DNA from: Rhodospirillales bacterium
Lineage (GTDB): Bacteria > Pseudomonadota > Alphaproteobacteria > UBA828
Reading direction: 5' to 3'
DNA: 62,243 nt
Assembly (NCBI GenBank): GCA_028818855.1
Contig: JAPPMY010000027.1
Coordinates: 1 to 62,243 of the forward strand
Under the pieces are notes generated by a model, which saw nothing but the letters and a program-made list of their open reading frames with translations, searched no databases and was not told the DNA's origin. Shown here in pieces: positions 56,089-62,243 of this stretch (positions within the stretch are counted from its first letter, which is position 1; each line of letters begins with the position of its first letter). The position numbers were made by a program, and so were the translations under genes.

Positions 56089-56865
56089 TCAGCCGATCGG
56101 CGCGGGCGGTGCTGGCGCCTGCTCGGGATCGCCGCCCAGCGCGCGCAGGATGATGCAAAGCTCGTCGCCGGCTCGCGCGATCTCGTCCTCGTCGGTGCCG
56201 CGCAGGACCAGCGTCGTGCCGAAGTCGCCGTCGCGCACGAAGGGGTAGCTGCCGATCTCCAGCGTGGGGTAGCGCTCCTGCAGCCCTTCGAGCCGGGCGG
56301 CCACGTCGCCCTCGCCCAGCAGCACCGCGATCTCGCGCGATTTCACCGTGCGCCCGCCCTTGAGCGTCGGCGCCACGCTCTCGAACATGGCCCGCATCAC
56401 CGCCGGAATGCCGGCCAGCACGTGGACGTTCTCGACCCGGAAACCCGGCGCCCGGCTCACCGGGTTCTCGATCAGCGCGGCACCCTCCGGCGTGTGGGCC
56501 ATGCGCATGCGCGCCTCGTTCAGCTCGCGGCCCGTGTCCCGATAAAAGTCCACGAGGATGCGCTTCGCCTCCGGGTGGATGCGGTAGGGCAGGTTGAAGG
56601 CGCGGGCGACCGATTCGCTGGTGATGTCGTCGTGGGTGGGCCCGATGCCGCCGGTGGTGAAGACGTAGTCGTGGGCCGCGCGCAGCGTGTTGACGGCGGC
56701 GATGATGGCGCGCTCCTCGTCCCGCACCATGCGGACTTCGGCAAGCTGGATGCCCAGAGCCGTGAGCTGGCGGGCGAGATAGGCGACGTTCACGTCCTTG
56801 GTCCGGCCCGAGAGGATCTCGTTGCCGATGACGACCAGGGCGGCGGTAACGGTGGCTTCCGACAT
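56089..56865 (-). CDS. CinA N-terminal (molybdopterin-binding) domain protein
   Basis: 258 residues from the ATG at 56863-56865 (MSEATVTAALVVIGNEIL). It has the MoaB/Mog fold: VIGNEILSGRTKDVN at the start, FTTGGIGPTHDDITSESVA near 65 and NVHVLAGIPAVMRAMFE near 140. It has the CinA N-terminal domain only, without the C-terminal deamidase. The role of such proteins is not settled (nucleotide pyrophosphatase activity, or competence/damage linked). It is divergent from sfsA across 132 bp. Confidence 0.88.
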   Translation of the reverse strand: MSEATVTAALVVIGNEILSGRTKDVNVAYLARQLTALGIQLAEVRMVRDEERAIIAAVNTLRAAHDYVFTTGGIGPTHDDITSESVARAFNLPYRIHPEAKRILVDFYRDTGRELNEARMRMAHTPEGAALIENPVSRAPGFRVENVHVLAGIPAVMRAMFESVAPTLKGGRTVKSREIAVLLGEGDVAARLEGLQERYPTLEIGSYPFVRDGDFGTTLVLRGTDEDEIARAGDELCIILRALGGDPEQAPAPPAPIG

Positions 56866-56997
56866 GGTGTTGAGGCTTTCTGCTGCGTGCGCAATCCGAG
56901 ATGCGGCGCAGAGCATAGAGCGGCGGGACCCGAGCGGCCACGGCACGATGGTGCGGGGGCCCTTGAGCCGGGGCCGGGGTGCGGCCTATGAGATGCC

Positions 56998-57702
56998 ATG
57001 CGCTTCCCCCTCCCCCTCCGCCGCGCGACGCTGCTCAAGCGCTACAAGCGCTTCATGAGCGATCACCGGCTCGACGACGGCGGCACCGTCACCGCCCACG
57101 TCGCCAACCCCGGCGCCATGACGGGGCTCGTGGACGCAGGGCTCGAGACCTGGCTCTCGCCCGCCGCGAACCCGAAGCGGAAGCTCCCCTTCAGTTGGGA
57201 GATGGTGCGAATAGGCGAAGGCCTGGTGGGCGTCAACGCATCCCGGCCCAATGCGCTGGCCAGGGAAGCCATCGAGGCCGGCACGATCCCGCCGCTCGCG
57301 GGCTACGACACGATCCGGCGCGAGGTCGCCTACGGCGAGCGCTCGCGCGTGGACTTCCTGCTCGAAGCGCCGGACCGGCCGCCGTGTTACGTCGAGGTCA
57401 AGAACGTCCACCTGAAGCGGGGCCCGGCCGCCGAGTTCCCCGACAGCGTGACCGCGCGCGGCACAAAGCACCTGCGCGAGCTGGCAGCCGTGGCTGGGCA
57501 GGGCGCCCGCGCGGTGATGCTCTACATCGTGCAGCGCGAGGACTGCGACGCTTTCGCCCTGGCCGCCGACATCGACCCGGCCTACGCCGTAGCCTTCGCG
57601 CAGGCGCGCGCGGGCGGGGTGGAGGCGCTTGCCTATGCCTGCCGCCTCGCCCCGGACGGCATCGTGGTGGACCAGCCGCTCCCGATCGAGGACGCCGACT
57701 AG
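56998..57702 (+). CDS. sfsA: Sugar fermentation stimulation protein SfsA
   Basis: 234 residues. The N-terminal [32 protein letters not shown] and the nuclease-like core SRVDFLLE...[10 protein letters not shown], then [17 protein letters not shown], are the SfsA signature. The D-x-E-x-K arrangement resembles restriction-type nucleases. The protein binds DNA; its cellular role is unclear. It is followed by map after 114 bp. Confidence 0.95.
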   Translation: [234 protein letters not shown]

Positions 57703-57816
57703 ATTGCCAACCGGCTCCTATTGAACGCGGGCCAATAGCGGCTAGATTGTGAGCGGCGGGTGCGCCCACTGCGGGCCGCGCCCGCCGAGTGAACCGGACA
57801 AGCGAGCGAGGCGGCC

Positions 57817-58632
57817 GTGTCTTCGGGAAACGGCGCGCAGGTCATCGAGCGGAGCATCAAGACCCACGGCGCGGAGGAGTTCGCGGCCATGCGCAAGGCC
57901 GGGCACCTCGCGGCCGAGGTGCTCGACGCGCTGACGCCGATGGTCGAGCCCAGCGTCGCCACGGTCGCGCTGGACACGTTCTGCCACGACTACATCGTGG
58001 ATCGCGGCGCGGTGCCGGCGCCGCTCGGCTATCGCGGCTACCCGAAGTCCATCTGCACCTCGATCAATCACGTCGTCTGCCACGGCATCCCCGGCGACAA
58101 GCGGCTGCAGAAGGGCGACATCGTGAACATCGACGTGACCGTGATCCTCGACGGCTGGCACGGGGACACGAGCCGCATGTTCTACGTCGGCCAGCCGAGC
58201 GTGAAGGCGCGCCGGCTCGTCGAGATCACCTACGAGGCGATGATGCGCGGCATCGCGGCGGTGGGGCCGGGCGCCCGGCTCGGCGACATCGGCCACGCCA
58301 TCCAGAGCTATGCCGAGGGCGAGCGCTGCGCCGTGGTGCGCGACTTCTGCGGGCACGGCATCGGGCGGATCTTCCACGATGCGCCCAACGTGCTGCACTA
58401 CGGCGAGCCCGGCACCGGGCCGGAGCTTCGCGCCGGCATGTTCTTCACGGTGGAGCCGATGATCAATCTCGGCGGCTGGCAGGTGAAGCTGCTCCGCGAC
58501 GGCTGGACCGCCGTGACCAAGGACCGCTCGCTCTCCGCCCAGTTCGAGCACACCATTGGTGTTACAGAGGGCGGCCACGAGATCTTCACCCTCTCGCCGC
58601 TCGGGCACACCAAGCCGCCCTACGAGTCCTGA
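57817..58632 (+). CDS. map: Methionine aminopeptidase type I
   Basis: 271 residues from GTG (57817). It removes N-terminal Met from new proteins. The metal ligands are all present: Asp in NIDVTVILDGWHGDTSRMF (two), His in GHGIGRIFHDAPNV, Glu in FTVEPMINL and Glu in QFEHTIGVTEGG. ICTSINHVVCHGIP provides the His of the substrate pocket. It is followed after 13 bp by radC. Confidence 0.96.
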   Translation: MSSGNGAQVIERSIKTHGAEEFAAMRKAGHLAAEVLDALTPMVEPSVATVALDTFCHDYIVDRGAVPAPLGYRGYPKSICTSINHVVCHGIPGDKRLQKGDIVNIDVTVILDGWHGDTSRMFYVGQPSVKARRLVEITYEAMMRGIAAVGPGARLGDIGHAIQSYAEGERCAVVRDFCGHGIGRIFHDAPNVLHYGEPGTGPELRAGMFFTVEPMINLGGWQVKLLRDGWTAVTKDRSLSAQFEHTIGVTEGGHEIFTLSPLGHTKPPYES

Positions 58633-58645
58633 GGGCGCCGCGGCG

Positions 58646-59335
58646 TTGGCGGAAGAGAAGCCCCACTACCACGGCCACCGCGGGCGGCTGCGGGCGCGCT
58701 TCGACAAGGCGGGCGCGGACGGCCTGCCCGACTACGAGCTGCTCGAGCTGCTGCTCTTCCGCGCGATGCCGCGCGGCGACACCAAGCCGCTGGCCAAGCG
58801 CCTGATGGAGCGCTTCGGCACCATCGACGGCGTGCTCGGCGCGGAAGAGCAGGCGCTGAAGGAGGTGGCCGGCGTGGGCGATGCGGTGGTTCACACGCTC
58901 AAGCTCGTGGACGCGCTGCGCATCCGCACACTGCAGGAGGCGGTGACGGGCCGGCCCGTCATCGGCACGTGGCAGGCCGTGCTGGACTACTGCGCGGCCC
59001 AGCTCGGCTACAAGAAGACCGAGCACTTCCGCGTGCTCTTTCTCGACAACCACAACGCGCTGATCGCCGACGAGGAGCAGCAGCACGGCACGATCGACCA
59101 CGTCGTGCTCTACCCGCGCGAAGTCATCAAGCGCGCGCTGGAGCACGGCGCGAGCGCCGTCATCCTGGTGCATAACCACCCGTCGGGCGACCCGAGTCCG
59201 TCGCGCGCCGACATCGAGCTGACCAGGGAGGTCGCGAAGGCCGGCGCCACGCTCGGCGTCACCGTCCACGATCACCTGGTGATCGGCCGCTCCCGCCACG
59301 TCTCGCTCAGGGAGGCAGGCCTCCTGGGCGAGTGA
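58646..59335 (+). CDS. radC: DNA repair protein RadC family (JAMM/MPN+)
   Basis: 229 residues from a TTG at 58646; the frame also opens upstream inside map, but homology starts at HYHGHRGRLRARF. A helix-hairpin-helix region (near residues 20-80) precedes the MPN domain, whose JAMM metal motif is HNHPSGDPSPSRADIELT with the upstream Glu. A role in DNA repair is doubtful; the biochemical function is not established. Confidence 0.93.
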   Translation: MAEEKPHYHGHRGRLRARFDKAGADGLPDYELLELLLFRAMPRGDTKPLAKRLMERFGTIDGVLGAEEQALKEVAGVGDAVVHTLKLVDALRIRTLQEAVTGRPVIGTWQAVLDYCAAQLGYKKTEHFRVLFLDNHNALIADEEQQHGTIDHVVLYPREVIKRALEHGASAVILVHNHPSGDPSPSRADIELTREVAKAGATLGVTVHDHLVIGRSRHVSLREAGLLGE

Positions 59336-59601
59336 CGGCGGCGTTCTCAACTACCGCAGGGTCAGAAACTCCCCCACCTCACCCCGGCCCTCTCCTCCCC
59401 AGGGAGGAGAGGGAGAAAAGGTTGGCGCTGACAGCGTTCCCCGTCCGCCCTCCTGGGCTGCGAAGCAGCCCGGAGCGCGCAACCGCGCGCCGCGCGAAGC
59501 GCGTAGGCAAGCGAGCGTCGTGCGTCCACACGCGCGCGGGCGCGTGATGCGAGCGCCCGCCGTCGAGGGAAATGAAAGAGGTGGGAATCGGCGGCGCGCG
59601 G
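59336..59601. repeat. Intergenic GC-rich hairpin repeats
   Basis: 266 bp between the convergent radC and E1 genes with no gene. CCCTCTCCTCCC and GGGAGGAGAGGG (about 59388-59412) form a perfect inverted pair of 12 bp around a 1-2 base loop, in the context CACCCCGGCCCTCTCC...GGGAGAAAAGG seen widely as a dispersed repeat in Proteobacteria. After it come GCGCGAAGCGCG, TAGGCAAGCGAGCG and CACGCGCGCGGGCGCGTG dyads. Confidence 0.6.
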
Positions 59602-61596
59602 CTAAAGCAGCGCGCGGATCGAGTCGACGATGCGCTCCTGCGAGGGGATGACCTCCAGCTCCAGGCGGTCGTTGTAGGGCATCGGCGTGTGGGGGGCGCC
59701 GAGGCGGGCGACGGGGGCGTCGAGATAGTCGAAGGCCTTGTCCACCACCATGGCCGCCACCTCGGCGCCGAAGCCGCCGCGCACCCAGGCCTCGTGCACG
59801 ATCAGCAGCCGGTTGGTCTTGCGCACGCTGGCGAGAATGGTCTCCTCGTCCAGCGGCTGCAGGGTGCGGGGGTCGATGACCTCGACGCTGATGCCGTCGC
59901 GCTCCAGCACCGTGGCTGCGCTGAGCGCGCGCGGCACCATCGCTGACGTCGCCACCACGGTCACGTCCGTGCCTGCGCGCTTGATGTCGGCCTTGCCGAG
60001 CGGGATGGCGTAAAGCTCCTCCGGCACCGGGCCGTTGCCGCCGAGGTAGAGCAGCTTCTGCTCCAGGAAGACCACGGGGTTCTCGTCGCGGATCGCGGCG
60101 ACCAGCAGCCCCTTGGCGTCGTAAGGGCTGGACGGCGCCGCCACCACCAGCCCCGGCACGTGGGTGAACCAGGCCTCCAGGCTCTGGCTGTGCTGGGCCG
60201 CGAGCCGGATGCCGCCGCCCTGCGGCCCGCGCACCACCAGCGGCACGGAGGGCTTGCCGCCGAGCATGAAGCGGAACTTGGCCGCCTGGTTGACCAGCAT
60301 GTCCATGGTCAGCGCCACGAAGTCGAAGATCTGGATCTCCACCACAGGCCGCATGCCGGCGATGGCGGCGCCGACGCCGCAGCCGACGAAGGTGGCCTCG
60401 GAGATCGGCGTGTCGCGCACGCGCTCGGCACCGTAGCGCTCCATCAGCCCCTTGGAGACGCCGAAGATGCCGCCGGTGGCGCCCACGTCCTCGCCCATGA
60501 GGAAGACCCGGTCGTCGCGCAGCATCTCCTGATCCAGCGCCTCGTTGAGCGCCTCGGGGTAGGAGAGCATGCGCTCGGTCTCGGGCCCCGGCTCGGTGTG
60601 CGCCGCGTGGGGGGCGTAGACGGATTCCAGCATCACGTTGACCGGCGGCTCCGGGCTCTCGCGGCCGTAGGTGACGGCGGTTTCCAGCTCCTCCTCCACG
60701 GCCTGCGTGGTCTCGTCGAACTGCGCTTCCGAGAAGCCGCCCTCGGAGGTGAGCCGCTCCTCCATGCGGTGAATGGGGTCGCGGTTCATCCAGGATTCCA
60801 GCTCGTCCTCGGGCCGCGGGTCGCGCAGGTTGACGCGGAGCGAGTGCTGGCCGTGGCGATATGTCATCGCCTCGATCAGCGTCGGCCCCTCGCCGGCCCT
60901 GGCGCGGTCCACCGCTTCGCGCAGCACGAGGTAGACCTCGACGCCGTCGTTGCCGTCCACGGTGATGCCGGGGATCTCGTAGGAGGCCGCCCGGTTCGAG
61001 ACCTGGGTGACGGCCGTGGTGTTCCGGTAGGAGGTCGAGAGCGCGTACTGGTTGTTCTCGCAGACGAAGATCACCGGGAGCTTCCAGACGGCCGCAAGAT
61101 TGAGCGATTCGTGGAAGACGCCCTGGTTCGACGCGCCGTCGCCGAAGAAGGCGACCGCCACCTTGTCCGTCCCCTGCAGCTTGGCGGCGAGCCCTGCGCC
61201 GGTGGCGAGCGGCATGGCCGCGCCCACGATGCCGTTGGCCCCCATGATGTTGAGCTCCATGTCGGCGATGTGCATGGAGCCGCCGAGGCCCTGGCAGTAG
61301 CCGGTCTGGCGGCCCATCAGCTCCGCCATCATGCGGTCGATGCGCGCGCCCTTGGCGATGCAGTGGCCGTGGCCGCGGTGGTAGGAGGCGATGATGTCGT
61401 CGTCGCGCAGCGCCTCGCAGACGCCGGCGGCGATCGCCTCCTCGCCCTTGTAGCTGTGGGCCGTGCCCTTGACGACGCCCTCCTGGAAGAGGTCGGCGGT
61501 CTTCTCCTCGAAGGCGCGGATGCGGCGCATGGTGACGTAGAGTTCCTGGAGCGTCTCCGCGCCCACGGTGATGTTGCTCGACGCGCTCTCGTTCAT
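59602..61596 (-). CDS. Fused 2-oxo acid dehydrogenase E1 component (alpha-beta), ThDP-dependent
   Basis: 664 residues from the ATG at 61594-61596 ([12 protein letters not shown]), with AAGGG upstream. Residues 1-330 are an E1 alpha domain with ThDP motif GDGASNQG...CENNQ near 165-195. Residues about 345-664 are an E1 beta domain: [40 protein letters not shown] and [14 protein letters not shown]. This resembles fused branched-chain or pyruvate-type E1 enzymes. No lipoyl E2 or E3 gene is nearby. A different, two-gene E1 lies at 12765-14750. The substrate is not fixed. Confidence 0.88.
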   Translation of the reverse strand: MNESASSNITVGAETLQELYVTMRRIRAFEEKTADLFQEGVVKGTAHSYKGEEAIAAGVCEALRDDDIIASYHRGHGHCIAKGARIDRMMAELMGRQTGYCQGLGGSMHIADMELNIMGANGIVGAAMPLATGAGLAAKLQGTDKVAVAFFGDGASNQGVFHESLNLAAVWKLPVIFVCENNQYALSTSYRNTTAVTQVSNRAASYEIPGITVDGNDGVEVYLVLREAVDRARAGEGPTLIEAMTYRHGQHSLRVNLRDPRPEDELESWMNRDPIHRMEERLTSEGGFSEAQFDETTQAVEEELETAVTYGRESPEPPVNVMLESVYAPHAAHTEPGPETERMLSYPEALNEALDQEMLRDDRVFLMGEDVGATGGIFGVSKGLMERYGAERVRDTPISEATFVGCGVGAAIAGMRPVVEIQIFDFVALTMDMLVNQAAKFRFMLGGKPSVPLVVRGPQGGGIRLAAQHSQSLEAWFTHVPGLVVAAPSSPYDAKGLLVAAIRDENPVVFLEQKLLYLGGNGPVPEELYAIPLGKADIKRAGTDVTVVATSAMVPRALSAATVLERDGISVEVIDPRTLQPLDEETILASVRKTNRLLIVHEAWVRGGFGAEVAAMVVDKAFDYLDAPVARLGAPHTPMPYNDRLELEVIPSQERIVDSIRALL

Positions 61597-61921
61597 CGCC
61601 CTTCGCCTCCCCGGCATCGCGGCCCCGATGCGGCGCATTGTCGTTCCGCTGCCTGCCGGGCGCAATGTTATCCATGCGCCTGCCGGCGCAATGCCGCCCA
61701 TGCACCTCCCGGTGCTATTCCGTTCATGCGCCTGCCGGCGCAATACCCTCGCCCGCACGGGCGGTTTCGCTTGACGGCACTGAACCAATCTTCAAAATAC
61801 ATCTTTAAGTGCCCAGGGATCGTCTCCCTGGCCTGTCGCATGGGCTGGCTGAGGAGCCGATCCCCGCTCGGGCGCACCCAACGCACGCGTTGAGGCAACA
61901 ATCGAGGAGGAGGAACCAGCC
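61597..61921. other. Intergenic region, E1 gene to nirK
   Basis: 325 bp without a gene. It contains the 26-bp hairpin array (61647-61751) and, after it, a possible nirK promoter (TTGACG at 61771-61776, 17 bases, AAAATA). I found no clear FNR/NnrR box; TTGACGGCACTGAA is a poor match to one. Confidence 0.5.
61647..61751. repeat. 26-bp tandem hairpin repeat, about four units
   Basis: Three head-to-tail units of exactly 26 bp (61674-61699, 61700-61725, 61726-61751) plus a diverged unit to the left. Each carries a five-pair hairpin with a four-base loop: GCGCC-TGCC-GGCGC in units 2 and 4, and GCACC-TCCC-GGTGC in unit 3. The third base pair changes G-C to A-T on both sides, so pairing is kept. Confidence 0.85.
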
Positions 61922-62243
61922 ATGCTGCACGTGAACAGGCGCGACGTTCTGAAGATGGGGGGCGCGCTAGGCGCCGCCTCGGCCGCGACGCCGGTCATGG
62001 TGGCGTCTGCCAGCGAGACGGACCTGAGCGGCCTCCCGCGGGTCAAGCAGGAACTTGTCGCCCCGCCCTACGTGCCCGCGCACGAGCAGGTCGTGACGGA
62101 CGGGCCCAAGATCATCGAGGTGGAGCTCACCGCCACCGAGGACAAGCGGGAGATCGACGACGACGGCACCATGCTGAACACGCTCTCCTTCAACGGCTCG
62201 ATCCCGGGGCCGCTGATGATCTGCCACGAGGGCGACTACATCG
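61922..62243 (+). CDS. nirK: Copper-containing nitrite reductase, 5' part only
   Basis: The gene runs off the right edge; 107 residues are visible. GGAGGAGGAACC precedes the ATG at 61922. The N-terminus MLHVNRRDVLKMGGALGAAS is a twin-arginine signal for periplasmic export. The first cupredoxin domain starts near residue 50, and LSFNGSIPGPLMICHEGDYI matches NirK (T-FNG-.PGPLMVVHQGDYVEL). Copper ligands lie further on and are not in the window, so another multicopper oxidase is not excluded. NirK reduces nitrite to nitric oxide in denitrification. Confidence 0.85.
   Translation, partial: MLHVNRRDVLKMGGALGAASAATPVMVASASETDLSGLPRVKQELVAPPYVPAHEQVVTDGPKIIEVELTATEDKREIDDDGTMLNTLSFNGSIPGPLMICHEGDYI

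Noticed and set aside
59351-59601. Extension of a minus-strand frame below the fused E1 gene, with FSPSPPWGGEGRGEV-like sequence
   Set aside because: This peptide is the usual translation of a widespread intergenic repeat, not a protein domain.
61647-61751. CRISPR array
   Set aside because: Units are directly adjacent 26-bp repeats with no unique spacers, and there are no cas genes.
61771-61784. Possible FNR/NnrR box (TTGACGGCACTGAA) before nirK
   Set aside because: Only about half of the dyad matches TTGAT-N4-ATCAA; it fits a -35 hexamer better.

Overview
The window is 62 kb of GC-rich, gene-dense bacterial chromosome. The overall gene content points to an alphaproteobacterium, probably an aerobic heterotroph: an SDHAF4/DUF1674 C-terminal domain, hydantoinases, creatinase, BMP-family and sugar ABC importers, acetoin/pyruvate-type E1 enzymes, phytanoyl-CoA dioxygenase family protein and the start of a copper nitrite reductase gene. 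The taxon is an inference from gene content; there is no rRNA. One tRNA-Leu(UAA) is present, and I saw no CRISPR array and no phage module.

Layout. 1-6.7 kb: 5' part of a hydantoinase A gene, an FMN-dependent 2-hydroxy-acid dehydrogenase with an SDHAF4-like C-terminus, then pyrE, pyrF, pyrD, pyrC and pyrB (all of UMP synthesis after carbamoyl phosphate). 6.8-9.4 kb: M23 peptidase, flavin reductase-like protein, VOC protein, ParDE toxin-antitoxin. 9.5-12.6 kb: cofC and fbiC, for coenzyme F420. 12.7-20.5 kb: E1 alpha/beta pair, alpha/beta hydrolase, fused double ABC exporter, methyltransferase. 20.6-31.6 kb: a coherent operon of creatinase, hydantoinases A and B and a BMP/nucleoside-type ABC importer, facing a divergent LysR gene. 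31.6-37 kb: sugar-type ABC importer and a phytanoyl-CoA dioxygenase family gene. 37.1-46.1 kb: sugar-acid locus with a FadR/GntR regulator, gluconate 2-dehydrogenase-like subunits, a galactarolactone cycloisomerase-like enzyme, an unlisted 52-residue gene and a divergent sugar ABC importer.

46.1-51.3 kb is a complete 5,173-bp IS1595-family transposon. It has 25-bp perfect terminal inverted repeats (46127-46151 and 51275-51299) and an 8-bp target duplication GCTTCATG (46119-46126 and 51300-51307). It carries passenger genes including two lipoproteins, one ending like a TbpB-type surface barrel. It sits in a decayed Gfo/Idh/MocA gene that also has a nonsense codon.

51.5-55.7 kb: polyamine-type ABC importer whose ATPase gene is convergent with the permeases, next to a truncated amidase-like start. 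55.9-59.3 kb: tRNA-Leu and housekeeping genes (CinA-like, sfsA, map, radC). 59.3-62.2 kb: a C/G-rich dispersed-type repeat, a fused E1 alpha-beta gene, a 26-bp hairpin tandem array and the 5' end of nirK.

The most noteworthy items are the hydroxy-acid dehydrogenase/SDHAF4 fusion, the cargo-bearing IS1595 element, the creatinase-hydantoinase-BMP operon, and the hairpin array with a compensatory base change.
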